From: Bacteroidota bacterium
GTDB lineage: Bacteria > Bacteroidota > Bacteroidia > Chitinophagales > Chitinophagaceae
NCBI GenBank assembly: GCA_005800655.1
Contig: SYEV01000049.1
Span: 1 to 64,000, forward strand
Direction of reading: 5' to 3'
DNA: 64,000 nt
The notes below the pieces were generated by a model. The model made no database searches and was not told the origin of the DNA. It saw only the letters and a list, made by a program, of their open reading frames with translations. Shown piece by piece: positions 26,897-36,015 of the stretch. The translations under genes and the position numbers were made by a program. The stretch's first letter is position 1, and the number at the start of each line of letters is the position of its first letter.

Positions 26897-26928
26897 AAAA
26901 AACGCCCCGATAATTCGGGGCGTTTTTG
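26897..26928. terminator. bidirectional terminator between lipoprotein gene and ald
   Basis: A perfect 10-base stem (AACGCCCCGA / TCGGGGCGTT) with loop TAAT, extended by A on the left and T on the right, so it works in both directions for the convergent genes. Confidence 0.85.
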
Positions 26929-26988
26929 TTGAGGTAAGTCGTCAATTAAAATATATTTTATTGAAACTATATTCTGTTTAAATCTTTA

Positions 26989-28074
26989 TTATGCATTAAA
27001 CGCATCCGCTACCCCTTTATGTAATATTTTTCCTGCTTTAATATTTAATCCTTTTGCAAGTGCTGCATTTTCAACACATGCTTTTTCCCATCCTTTATTT
27101 GCAATCGCAATTGCATAAGGAAGTGTAGCTTGTGTTAACGCGCGTGTTGATGTTTGCGGTACTGCCCCTGGCATATTTGCAACGCAATAGTGTAAAATAT
27201 TTTGTTCCATGTACACTGGGTTTTCATGTGTGGTTGGTTTACATGTTTCTATACATCCTCCTTGATCTACTGCAACATCTACCACCACGGTACCTGCTTC
27301 CATTAATGCCAAGTCCACTTTTTTAATTAAGTGAGGCGCTTTTGCACCGTGTAATAAAACAGCACCAACCACTAAGTCAACCGTTGGTAATTTTTCTTGT
27401 ATCGCCATTAAAGTAGAATATTGTGTAACCACGTTCGCTGGCATTACATCCGATAAATATCTTAATCTTGTTAAGTTGGTATCCATAATAGTTACATTCG
27501 CGCCTAAGCCCGCCGCCATCTTAGCAGCTTGCGTTCCCACAATACCACCACCTATAATTAATACTTCCGCTGGTTTTACGCCAGGTACACCCCCTAATAA
27601 TTTTCCTTTTCCGCCGAATGGTTTTCCTAAATAATACGCACCTACATTTATGGCCATTCTTCCTGCAACTTCGGACATAGGTACTAATAATGGTAAGGAA
27701 CCATCTGGTAACTCCACCGTTTCATAAGCAATACAAACTGCCGATGATTTCATCATTGCATCGGTTAATTCTTTGGATGCCGCAAAATGGAAATAAGTAA
27801 ATAATATTTGTCCAGCTTTTATTAATGGAAATTCGACTGCTAATGGTTCTTTTACTTTTATGATCATTTCAGCAATAGCAAATACTTCAGCAGCAGTTGC
27901 TAAAATAGAAGCGCCTGCTTTAATATAGGCCTCATCTGAAAATCCCGAACCAGCACCTGCTTTCGTTTCAACATAAACAGTATGGCCTTGTCTTACAAGT
28001 GCATCTGCACCTTCAGGGGTTAAACCTACTCTGTACTCCTGAATTTTAATTTCTTTTGGGCATCCGATAATCAT
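26989..28074 (-). CDS. ald: alanine dehydrogenase
   Basis: A 361-residue NAD-dependent enzyme that reversibly deaminates L-alanine to pyruvate. Signatures: MIIGCPKEIKIQEYRVGLTP at the start, the KVKEPL segment, the Rossmann motif VLIIGGGIVGTQAAKMAAGLGA and the C-terminal NMPGAVPQTSTRALTQATLPY. Length fits. It is divergent from an Lrp/AsnC regulator, the usual controller of ald in many bacteria. Confidence 0.93.
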   Translation of the reverse strand: MIIGCPKEIKIQEYRVGLTPEGADALVRQGHTVYVETKAGAGSGFSDEAYIKAGASILATAAEVFAIAEMIIKVKEPLAVEFPLIKAGQILFTYFHFAASKELTDAMMKSSAVCIAYETVELPDGSLPLLVPMSEVAGRMAINVGAYYLGKPFGGKGKLLGGVPGVKPAEVLIIGGGIVGTQAAKMAAGLGANVTIMDTNLTRLRYLSDVMPANVVTQYSTLMAIQEKLPTVDLVVGAVLLHGAKAPHLIKKVDLALMEAGTVVVDVAVDQGGCIETCKPTTHENPVYMEQNILHYCVANMPGAVPQTSTRALTQATLPYAIAIANKGWEKACVENAALAKGLNIKAGKILHKGVADAFNA

Positions 28075-28144
28075 AATATTTGATTTAATTACTGGATAAA
28101 TATCATCAAAAAGGAAATATTATGTCTAAAATTCAAATATTCAG

Positions 28145-28173
28145 TAAAATATACTATAAAATTTAGTATTTTA
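28145..28173. promoter_or_regulatory. inverted repeat in the ald-lrp intergenic region
   Basis: TAAAATATACTA (28145-28156) faces TAGTATTTTA (28164-28173); the arms match with a two-base bulge. It lies between ald and the divergent Lrp gene, so it is a candidate operator for that regulator. Confidence 0.4.
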
Positions 28174-28185
28174 AGAAATTGTCGG

Positions 28186-28193
28186 TAATTTTG
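28186..28193 (+). promoter_or_regulatory. -7 element of the Lrp-type regulator promoter
   Basis: TAATTTTG matches the Bacteroidota -7 consensus TAnnTTTG, 54 bases before the ATG at 28248. The inverted repeat at 28145-28173 covers the expected -33 region. No clear TTG was seen at normal spacing. Confidence 0.35.
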
Positions 28194-28247
28194 ACTGCGG
28201 TTTTGCCCTAGGGCAGAATTTATTCCTTCACCTTGAATGCAACCCCT

Positions 28248-28706
28248 ATGAGTTTAGATGCTATTGATATTGCCATTTTGAAAATTTTGCAAAAAAATGC
28301 TTTGGCAAAAATTAAAGAGATCAGCGCACAAGTGAACCTTTCCATGAGCCCAACACATGATCGCATTAAACGTTTGGAATTAGAAGGATATATTCAAGGG
28401 TATGTAGGCATATTAGATAGAAAAAAAATTGACCTTGGTTTAATCGTCCATTGTCATGTGACTTTAGACAAACAAACCACCAATAATTTTTCCGAATTTG
28501 AACAAATCATTGCACAGTATCCCGAAGTTATTTCCTGTAGTTTGGTATCAGGGAATTTCGATTATTTTTTAAAATTAGTGACCAAGGATGTGGAGTCTTA
28601 TAATAAATTTTATCAAGAAAAATTAGCTGTGCTTCCCATGGTGGCACATATCAATAGTTTGTTTGTGATGGATGAAATAAAAACCACCACCGAACTACCC
28701 TTATAA
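28248..28706 (+). CDS. Lrp/AsnC-family transcriptional regulator
   Basis: A 152-residue regulator: N-terminal winged helix-turn-helix (ILKILQKNALAKIKEISAQV, MSPTHDRIKRLELEGYI) followed by a C-terminal RAM ligand-sensing domain. The ATG at 28248 is preferred; a TTG five codons upstream is less likely. Its position back to back with ald suggests that it senses alanine or a related amino acid and controls ald. Confidence 0.88.
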   Translation: MSLDAIDIAILKILQKNALAKIKEISAQVNLSMSPTHDRIKRLELEGYIQGYVGILDRKKIDLGLIVHCHVTLDKQTTNNFSEFEQIIAQYPEVISCSLVSGNFDYFLKLVTKDVESYNKFYQEKLAVLPMVAHINSLFVMDEIKTTTELPL

Positions 28707-28756
28707 TTATATACTAATTAAATGCAATGCCTGTAAGCATTTCAAACATAAACGCA

Positions 28757-29383
28757 ATGAATACACCAATTAAAAATTTAATTTTCGATTTAGGAAATAT
28801 TTTATATGATATTGATTTTAAAAAAATGAATGATGGCTTTACATCCATCGGAATAAAAGATATCGAGACCCATTTTACCTTAAATCAATCACATCAATTA
28901 TTTCTTGATCTTGAAATGGGTTTTGTCAATGAACAAACATTTTTTGATGGGTTTCGTGCATTATCAAATTTGCCTTTAACCAATGATCAAATTACTATTG
29001 CATGGAATTCATTGTTAGTTGGTTTTAGAAAATCTAGCATTCAATGGGTGAAGGATAATAATAAAACCTATCCCACTTTTTTATATTCCAATACCAATCA
29101 AATTCATTGTGATCATTTCATTCCAGAATTTGAAAGAGAGGTGGCTGATTATCCATTTGAGTCCTTATTTCAAACGCCCTATTATTCTCATAAAATGGGG
29201 ATGCGCAAACCCGATCCATTTTCTTTTACTCATATATTAGAGAAAGAGGGGTTGGTGGCAGGTGAAACCTTATTTGTAGATGATAATGAACCCAATATTT
29301 TAGCTGCTGCCTCGGTAGGGTTGAAAGTGCTTCACCTAAAACCTAGTATGATGCTAGAAAATGAAATTCAAGCTTACTTGTAG
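28757..29383 (+). CDS. HAD-family hydrolase (YihX-like)
   Basis: A 208-residue HAD hydrolase. Motif I is FDLGNILYDIDF, motif II FLYSNTNQIH (Ser/Thr-bearing), the Lys of motif III is in KMGMRKPDP and motif IV is FVDDNEPNI. The first motif I Asp is present; the second Asp is replaced (FDLGN), as is common in YihX-type sugar-phosphate phosphatases. The ATG at 28757 is preferred over 28727. Confidence 0.8.
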   Translation: MNTPIKNLIFDLGNILYDIDFKKMNDGFTSIGIKDIETHFTLNQSHQLFLDLEMGFVNEQTFFDGFRALSNLPLTNDQITIAWNSLLVGFRKSSIQWVKDNNKTYPTFLYSNTNQIHCDHFIPEFEREVADYPFESLFQTPYYSHKMGMRKPDPFSFTHILEKEGLVAGETLFVDDNEPNILAAASVGLKVLHLKPSMMLENEIQAYL

Positions 29384-29455
29384 GTAATAATAAGCCTCAA
29401 AAGGGTCAAACTATCCAATGAGACCAACATGGCAAGCGCTGTGTAAGTGAGGGGA

Positions 29456-29704
29456 TTATTTCTTCTTAACTTCTTCAAATTCAATGTATTCTGCTTCTAT
29501 TGGAGGACTAGCAGGCTTGGGATTGCTGTTAAAAGTACTATTTGAACTTGCATTTGAATTGGCTTGTTGCTTGGCTGCGGCATCCCTAGCTTGTGCCATC
29601 GTTTGCCTCACTGTTCTAACCCCTTTACTAACTGGCACAACCACATTGAAAATTAATTTGTAAAGGAAATAGATCATTATCCCGTAAAAAATCAGCTTAC
29701 TCAT
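29456..29704 (-). CDS. DUF4834 family protein
   Basis: An 82-residue protein with one N-terminal hydrophobic helix (IFYGIMIYFLYKLIFNVVVP) and a polar, Ala/Asn/Ser-rich tail ending in IEAEYIEFEEVKKK. This matches the Bacteroidota DUF4834 family. Function unknown. It lies divergent from the rimP-nusA-infB operon. A TATTTTTG box sits at 29716-29709, only 4 bases before its ATG. Confidence 0.75.
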   Translation of the reverse strand: MSKLIFYGIMIYFLYKLIFNVVVPVSKGVRTVRQTMAQARDAAAKQQANSNASSNSTFNSNPKPASPPIEAEYIEFEEVKKK

Positions 29705-29734
29705 ACTGCAAAAATAAGGGGTCTCTTAATATTA

Positions 29735-29766
29735 TTGGGATATTTCATCCCGTTTTATTACCTTTG
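29735..29766 (+). promoter_or_regulatory. promoter of rimP-nusA-infB
   Basis: TTG at 29735-29737 and TACCTTTG at 29759-29766 are 21 bases apart, matching the Bacteroidota sigma-ABfr consensus TTG-N19-23-TAnnTTTG. They lie 57 bases before the rimP ATG. Confidence 0.6.
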
Positions 29767-29822
29767 GTGTAGTGTAAAAGCTATCGAAGGGAACGAAATC
29801 GTTCCCTTCTTCTTTTTTAATT

Positions 29823-30293
29823 ATGGAACCAAGTGTATTAATCGATAAGGTAAAAGCAGTCATTGACCCTTTGTTAGCAGAGGATCAAAGCTATTTTTGT
29901 GTTCAAATTAAAGTAAAGCCGACCAATAATATTAAAGTGTTTTTGGACGGAGATAATGGTTTACCGATTGAAAGATGTACTTTTTTTAATCGAAAATTGT
30001 ACAAAGCTATAGAGGAAGAAGCTTGGTTCCCGGAAGGTGATTTTTCATTAGAAGTTTCATCACCTGGGGTAGATGAACCATTATTATTACAACGACAATA
30101 TCAAAAAAATAAAGGTCGTAAGGTATTGGTTACTACAAATGATGGCGTTGAAAAGGAAGGGCAGTTATTAGAAGTTGGGGAACAGGAAATTACTTTGGAG
30201 TGGACGGAGGGTAAAGGAAAAAAAGCATTGCAACAGCAAATGCAAATACCATATGAAAATATTAAATCAACAATAGTTCAAGTTCAATTTTAA
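29823..30293 (+). CDS. rimP: ribosome maturation factor RimP
   Basis: A 156-residue protein needed for 30S subunit assembly. Its core GDNGLPIERCTFFNRKLYKAIEE and LEVSSPGVDEPL segments are typical. It is first in the conserved rimP-nusA-infB order, with a good promoter upstream. Confidence 0.92.
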   Translation: MEPSVLIDKVKAVIDPLLAEDQSYFCVQIKVKPTNNIKVFLDGDNGLPIERCTFFNRKLYKAIEEEAWFPEGDFSLEVSSPGVDEPLLLQRQYQKNKGRKVLVTTNDGVEKEGQLLEVGEQEITLEWTEGKGKKALQQQMQIPYENIKSTIVQVQF

Positions 30294-30331
30294 CAAATCA
30301 TCAAGCTGCATGCTTGAAAAAAAATTATGTT

Positions 30332-31582
30332 ATGGCAAGTATAAATTTGATCGAAGCTTTTCAGGAGTTTAAAGATGCTGAAAATATAGATCGCCCAACG
30401 ATGATGAAAGTGGTTGAAGATGTTTTTAAAACTTTGATCAGAAAAAAGTACGGTAGTGACGAAAATTTTGATGTAATCGTGAATGCCGAAAAAGGAGATT
30501 TGGAAATTATTCGTCGTCGTCAAATTAGACCCGATGATGATGTGGACAATCCTTTAGAGGAAGTACCGTATTCCTACGCAATCAAGATAGAGCCTGACTT
30601 TGAGATAGGTGAGGACTTATATGAGGAAGTGGATATTCTAGATTTTGGTCGTAGAGCAATTTTGGCTGCGAAACAAACTTTAGCTTCTCGTATTAATGAT
30701 TTGAAGAAGAATGTATTAGTAAAAAAATATTCAGATCGTATTGGTGAAATTATCAATGCAGAGATTTATCAGGTTTGGAAAAAAGAAGTTTTGTTACTAG
30801 ATGAAGAAGGTAATGAATTGATTCTACCAAAAACAGAACAAATTCCACAGGACTTTTTTAAGAAAGGTGAAAACATTCGTGCCGTAGTTGCAAGAGTGGA
30901 TATGAAAAATAATTCACCTGTTATTATTTTATCAAGAACAAGTCCATTGTTCCTTGCTAAATTATTAGAAATTGAAGTACCAGAAATTTTTGATGGTTTA
31001 ATTACCATTAAAAAAATTGTGCGTGAACCAGGGGAGCGTGCAAAAGTTGCCGTTGAATCATTTGATGATAGAATTGATCCAGTAGGTGCTTGTGTGGGTA
31101 TGAAAGGAAGTCGTATTCATGGTATCGTTAGAGAGTTGAAAAATGAAAATATTGATGTCATTAATTTTACAACCAATACACAATTATTAATTCAACGTTC
31201 TTTAACGCCTGCCAAAATCAGCTATATGAATATAGACAACGACACCAAACGTGTCGAAGTTTATTTACCTGCAGATCAGGTTTCATTAGCCATTGGTCGT
31301 CGTGGGGTAAATATCAAATTGGCCGCTGAATTAACGGGCTATGAATTAGATGTTTATCGTGAGGACGAGGAGATTGTAGATGAGTTTGATATTGATTTAG
31401 ATGAATTTAGCGATGAAATCGAAACCTGGATTATTGATGAATTTAAGCGTGTGGGTTGTGATACAGCGCGTAGCGTTATTAAATTAAGTGCAGATGAGCT
31501 AGAAAGAAGAACAGATTTGGAAAAAGAGACCATTGCGGATGTTCGTCGAATTTTACAAGAAGAGTTTGATAAAGGTGAATAA
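30332..31582 (+). CDS. nusA: transcription termination/antitermination factor NusA
   Basis: A 416-residue NusA: N-terminal RNA-polymerase-binding domain, S1 domain (about 130-200), and two KH domains (GACVGMKGSRIHGIVREL and AIGRRGVNIKLAAELTG). The C-terminus is short and acidic with a helix-hairpin-helix-like end. The ATG at 30332 is chosen; a TTG at 30314 is less likely. It lies between rimP and infB. Confidence 0.93.
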   Translation: MASINLIEAFQEFKDAENIDRPTMMKVVEDVFKTLIRKKYGSDENFDVIVNAEKGDLEIIRRRQIRPDDDVDNPLEEVPYSYAIKIEPDFEIGEDLYEEVDILDFGRRAILAAKQTLASRINDLKKNVLVKKYSDRIGEIINAEIYQVWKKEVLLLDEEGNELILPKTEQIPQDFFKKGENIRAVVARVDMKNNSPVIILSRTSPLFLAKLLEIEVPEIFDGLITIKKIVREPGERAKVAVESFDDRIDPVGACVGMKGSRIHGIVRELKNENIDVINFTTNTQLLIQRSLTPAKISYMNIDNDTKRVEVYLPADQVSLAIGRRGVNIKLAAELTGYELDVYREDEEIVDEFDIDLDEFSDEIETWIIDEFKRVGCDTARSVIKLSADELERRTDLEKETIADVRRILQEEFDKGE

Positions 31583-31651
31583 CCTTGATTTTTGAAAGTA
31601 TATTTGTATTAGGTTACTCGTTCCTAAAAAAAAGGGGCAAAAAACAACAGA

Positions 31652-34543
31652 ATGTCAGAATTGAAATTACCAAGATTGTTAGCTGCGGCTAAGGAATTCA
31701 ACATCGGTCAAGATACCTTGATTGAATTCCTTTCAAAAAAAGGTTTCCCTAAGGATGACCTTAAGCCAGCGGCTAAATTAACTGAGGAGCAGTATTATGC
31801 TTTGCAAGCTGAATTCCAGGGCGACAAGGTTGCTAGGGATAAAGCAGATCATGTCGAATTGCCTAAAAATGCAATTACAGATAAAGCAAAAAAACCAGAA
31901 GAAGTAGTTGCTAAAAAAGCACTGGTAGCAGAAGTCCCTCCCGCCCCAAAAGCCAAAGAAGCCGTTGCTGAACAAGCAGAAAAACCTAAAGCAGCAAAAG
32001 CAAAGAAGGAAGAAACTGAAGCTGTTCCTGAAGAAGCGACTACTACAAATATAAAAGCGCAAGAAGTTGAAGCACCTAAGGTGATCAATAAAATAGATTT
32101 ATCTCAAATAGATTCATCTACAAGACCAAAAAAATCTGCAAAAAAAGCGGAGGAACCAAAAGCCCCAGATGAGAAGGCAGTAGCCCCAAAACAAGAGCCT
32201 GCTAAAAAAGTAGCAGCTCCTAAAAAAGATTCACCAGTGGATCATTCCATTGCACCTGAAAACGTGCATGGGAAAATTGAAAATATTAGAGCTGATAAAT
32301 TAGAAGGTCCAAAAGTGATGGGTAAAATTGATTTATCTGTTAATAGTGATACCAGACCTAAGCCAATGAATCAGGAGGAAAAGCGTGTTCGTAAACGTAT
32401 TCCTACACCAACGGGTCGTCCGCAACAAGGTGGTGGACAACAAGGCGGTGGACAACAAGCCGGCACTCGTCCAGGCGGCGGCTATCAAGGACAAGGTGGA
32501 AACCGTCCAGGCGGTGGTGGCTACCAAGGACAAGGCGGCGCAAGACCAGGTGGCGGCGCAAGACTAGGTGGTGGTGCTCGTCCTGGTGGTAATCGTAATG
32601 CACCTCAAACTGCAGAGCAAAAAGAAATCGGTCAAAAAGCAATTCAAGATAAGATTAAGGAAACGCAAGCTAAATTATCAGGCCAAGGGGGTCGCGGTAA
32701 AAGTTTGAAATCTAAATATCGTCGTGCGAAAAGAGAAGAAGCTGCAGAAAATGAACAAAATGAAATAAGTGATAATAAATTACAAGTAACAGAATTTGTT
32801 ACCGTAAGTGAATTATCAAGTTTGATGGATGTAAGCTTTGCAGATATCATTAGCAAGTGTATGAACTTGGGTATCATGGTTTCCATTAACCAACGTTTAG
32901 ATGCGGAGGTAATTGAATTAGTCGCAAGTGAATTTGGATTTGAAGTTGAATTTGTTGGATTAGAAGATGTGGAAGAATTAGATGAGGAAGAGGAAGCAGA
33001 AGATTTAGCAAATTTAGTAGAGCGTCCTCCAATTGTCACTATCATGGGACACGTAGATCATGGTAAAACATCTTTACTGGATTATATACGCAATGCAAAT
33101 GTAGTTGCTGGTGAAGCAGGAGGAATTACACAACATATTGGTGCCTATGAAGTAACCTTACCAAATGGTAAAGCAATTACTTTCTTGGATACGCCAGGTC
33201 ACGAAGCCTTTACAGCAATGCGTGCGCGTGGTGCGAAAGTAACTGATATTGCTATTATTGTTGTTGCTGCGGATGATGCAGTGATGCCTCAAACCAAGGA
33301 AGCCATTAGTCACTCACAAGCGGCTAGCGTTCCAATGATTTTTGCTGTAAATAAAATTGATAAAGATGGCGCGAATCCGCAAAAGATTTATGAGCAATTA
33401 TCTCAAATGAATATTTTAGTGGAAGCTTGGGGTGGTAAATTCCAAAACCAAGAATTATCTGCGAAACAAGGTTTGAATGTTGATACTTTATTAGAAAAAA
33501 TTATTTTAGAATCTGATTTATTAGACCTGAAAGCAAATCCAAATAAGGAAGCTACAGGTACAATCATTGAAGCATCTTTAGATAAGGGACGTGGTTATGT
33601 GGCTACCATATTAGTTCAAAACGGAACCTTGAAACAAGGTGATTTAATTTTATCAGGACAATATTACGGTCGTGTGAAAGCCATGTTTAATGAACGTAAC
33701 CAACGTATCGAAACTGCACCGCCATCAACACCAGTAGTAATATTAGGTTTAAATGGTGCGCCTCAAGCAGGTGAAAAATTTAAAGTATTCGATGACGAGT
33801 CTGAAGCAAAAGAATTAGCAACTAAGCGTTCTCAATTATTAAGAGAGCAAGGCTTAAGAACTAGAAAACATATCACATTGGATGAAATTGGTCGTCGTTT
33901 GGCTTTAGGAAATTTCAAGGAATTGAATATTATCATTAAAGGTGACGTGGATGGATCAGTAGAAGCCTTGAGTGATTCCTTACAAAAATTATCTACAACT
34001 GAAATTGCCATTCGTGTGGTTTTGAAAGGGGTAGGTCAAATTTCTGAGTCGGATGTTTTATTGTCAGCAGCATCGGATGCAATTATTATTGGATTTAATG
34101 TACGTCCAAGTATGCAAGCCAATAAGTTGGCGGAAGCAGAGGGCGTAGAGATTAAATTATACTCTATTATCTACAACGCAATTGATGAAATTAAGAGCGC
34201 CATGGAAGGTATGTTAGAGCCAAAAATTCAAGAAAAAATTGTTGCCAACGTTGAAGTACGTGAAGTGTATAAGTTTGATAAAGCGACCGTGGCAGGATGT
34301 TTTGTATTGGACGGAAAACTAAGCAGAAATAGTAAAATAAGAATCATTCGTGATGGTATTGTTGAATATCCTAAAGGAGAAGGACAAGCTGCTGAATTAG
34401 GAAGCTTAAAGCGTTTCAAAGATGATGTAAAAGATGTTGTTTCCAATATGGAATGCGGATTGACCATCAAAAACTTTATCGACTTAAAAGTAGGCGATAT
34501 CGTAGAAGCGTTTGAGGAAGAAGAAGTGAAGCGTACTTTATAA
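31652..34543 (+). CDS. infB: translation initiation factor IF-2
   Basis: A 963-residue GTPase that delivers initiator tRNA to the 30S subunit. N-terminal IF2-N domain, a long Lys/Ala/Pro/Glu-rich linker, then a Gly-Gln-Arg-rich tract (residues about 255-315), a second IF2-N domain, and the G domain with [14 protein letters not shown] (residue about 464), DTPGHEA and NKID. Domains II, III and IV follow. The linker is longer than in most families. Confidence 0.95.
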   Translation: MSELKLPRLLAAAKEFNIGQDTLIEFLSKKGFPKDDLKPAAKLTEEQYYALQAEFQGDKVARDKADHVELPKNAITDKAKKPEEVVAKKALVAEVPPAPKAKEAVAEQAEKPKAAKAKKEETEAVPEEATTTNIKAQEVEAPKVINKIDLSQIDSSTRPKKSAKKAEEPKAPDEKAVAPKQEPAKKVAAPKKDSPVDHSIAPENVHGKIENIRADKLEGPKVMGKIDLSVNSDTRPKPMNQEEKRVRKRIPTPTGRPQQGGGQQGGGQQAGTRPGGGYQGQGGNRPGGGGYQGQGGARPGGGARLGGGARPGGNRNAPQTAEQKEIGQKAIQDKIKETQAKLSGQGGRGKSLKSKYRRAKREEAAENEQNEISDNKLQVTEFVTVSELSSLMDVSFADIISKCMNLGIMVSINQRLDAEVIELVASEFGFEVEFVGLEDVEELDEEEEAEDLANLVERPPIVTIMGHVDHGKTSLLDYIRNANVVAGEAGGITQHIGAYEVTLPNGKAITFLDTPGHEAFTAMRARGAKVTDIAIIVVAADDAVMPQTKEAISHSQAASVPMIFAVNKIDKDGANPQKIYEQLSQMNILVEAWGGKFQNQELSAKQGLNVDTLLEKIILESDLLDLKANPNKEATGTIIEASLDKGRGYVATILVQNGTLKQGDLILSGQYYGRVKAMFNERNQRIETAPPSTPVVILGLNGAPQAGEKFKVFDDESEAKELATKRSQLLREQGLRTRKHITLDEIGRRLALGNFKELNIIIKGDVDGSVEALSDSLQKLSTTEIAIRVVLKGVGQISESDVLLSAASDAIIIGFNVRPSMQANKLAEAEGVEIKLYSIIYNAIDEIKSAMEGMLEPKIQEKIVANVEVREVYKFDKATVAGCFVLDGKLSRNSKIRIIRDGIVEYPKGEGQAAELGSLKRFKDDVKDVVSNMECGLTIKNFIDLKVGDIVEAFEEEEVKRTL
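32410..32595 (+). repeat. low-complexity Gly-Gln-Arg repeat tract inside infB
   Basis: DNA encoding repeats of the kinds QQGGG, RPGGG and YQGQGG, about 60 residues. The units are repeated imperfectly at the DNA level (ggacaaggtgg, ggcggtggc). Confidence 0.8.
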
Positions 34544-34611
34544 AATAATTAAGATTTGATTTTTGGGAAAACCGACCATGAATCAGATCTTTACACATTA
34601 ATATTATGTAG

Positions 34612-36003
34612 ATGAAAATAGTCAGTATTGTTTTTTGTTTCTTTTTTTTATCCATGTCGGTTGATGTTAACGCGCAAGTAAAAAAAGTATTAGCTGATAA
34701 AATTATTGGGACTGTCGGCGATAAATTTATTTTAAAATCGGATATCGAGAATACAATGCTCGATATGAAAAGGCAAGCACAGGGCGAGGAAAATATAATT
34801 TTACCCAATGCATGTCAAATAGTTGAGCAGCAATTAATTCGTAAAGCCTTGGTATTACAAGCTGAAAAGGATTCACTTATAGTAACAGAAGAGGAAGTAG
34901 AAAATGCCATTGATATGCGCATTAGACAATTCTTACAACAATTTGGTTCAAAGGAAGTGTTAGAGGAAGTTGCAGGCAGAAGCATTATTCAGTTAAAAGA
35001 GGACTTTAGAATTCAAATTAAGGAGCAGAAGTTGTCTGAAAACATGCAAGAAAAAATTGTTGAAAAAATTAAAATCACCCCATTTGAAGTAAGGGCTTTT
35101 TATAATAAAATTCCAGTGGATAGCTTACCCTTATATGAAAGTGAGGTGAGTATTGCAGAAATTATAATGCACCCTAAAGCAAATCGCGATATTGAAGAAT
35201 ATGTGATCAAGCAGTTATCCGATTACAGACGTCAAATTGAAACTGGAATTAATAAGTTTGACCAATTGGTTAAATTGTATTCCGAGGATCCAAGTTCTAA
35301 AGAAAACCTAGGGCAATTTAATATCAACAGAAATGAAAAAACTTGGGATCCTGCATTTATGGCTGGTTCATTTCGTTTAAAAGAAGGTCAAATTTCAGCA
35401 CCCATTAAATCAAAATTTGGATATCATATTATCCAACTTATTTCACGTTCGGGAGATGATGCTGTTGTTAAACATATTCTCAGAATTCCACCTATTACCA
35501 AGGATGAAATTAACATTACCAAAAACTTATTGGATAGTGTGAAAAAGGAAATCCTTGCAAATAAAATGAGTTTTGGAGAAGCAGTCAACAAATACAGTGA
35601 CGATGATGGAAGTAAATTTAGCGGTGGTGCAGTCACAGGTGGAGATGGATCTTCCTATGTAAATATTGATCAATTAGATAAGGATATGGTAGTGATGCTA
35701 AAATCATTAAAGCCAGGAGATATCTCAGATCCACAAGTTTACCAAGATGACCGTGGAAGACAAACCGTACGATTGATTTATTTTAGAGAAAGAACATTGC
35801 CACATAAAGAAAATCTAAGAGAAGATTATAACCGTGTGTCCCAGCGTGCGTTAGAGCAGAAAAAAGTCAAACAAATGGAAAGCTGGTTTAAAGAGCACAT
35901 ACCGAATTATTACATTTATGTAGATGCAGAATACCACGGATGTCCTGAATTAACTGATTGGGCAAAAGTGGCGGACGCAATTATAACAGAAAAAGTGTAT
36001 TAA
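34612..36003 (+). CDS. SurA-like peptidylprolyl isomerase/chaperone
   Basis: A 463-residue periplasmic protein: signal peptide (1-22, ending VNAQ), SurA N-terminal chaperone domain (about 28-170), and two parvulin domains, the first with GQFNINRNEKTWDPAFM and KSKFGYHIIQLI, the second with DDDGSKFSGGAVTGGDG. This layout is that of SurA, which escorts outer-membrane proteins. It starts 68 bases after infB. Confidence 0.85.
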   Translation: MKIVSIVFCFFFLSMSVDVNAQVKKVLADKIIGTVGDKFILKSDIENTMLDMKRQAQGEENIILPNACQIVEQQLIRKALVLQAEKDSLIVTEEEVENAIDMRIRQFLQQFGSKEVLEEVAGRSIIQLKEDFRIQIKEQKLSENMQEKIVEKIKITPFEVRAFYNKIPVDSLPLYESEVSIAEIIMHPKANRDIEEYVIKQLSDYRRQIETGINKFDQLVKLYSEDPSSKENLGQFNINRNEKTWDPAFMAGSFRLKEGQISAPIKSKFGYHIIQLISRSGDDAVVKHILRIPPITKDEINITKNLLDSVKKEILANKMSFGEAVNKYSDDDGSKFSGGAVTGGDGSSYVNIDQLDKDMVVMLKSLKPGDISDPQVYQDDRGRQTVRLIYFRERTLPHKENLREDYNRVSQRALEQKKVKQMESWFKEHIPNYYIYVDAEYHGCPELTDWAKVADAIITEKVY

Positions 36004-36015
36004 TATTTATACATC

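Noticed and set aside
32333-32642. Several frames on both strands in the infB repeat tract
   Set aside because: Low-complexity DNA gives long open frames in all phases; only the infB frame is supported.
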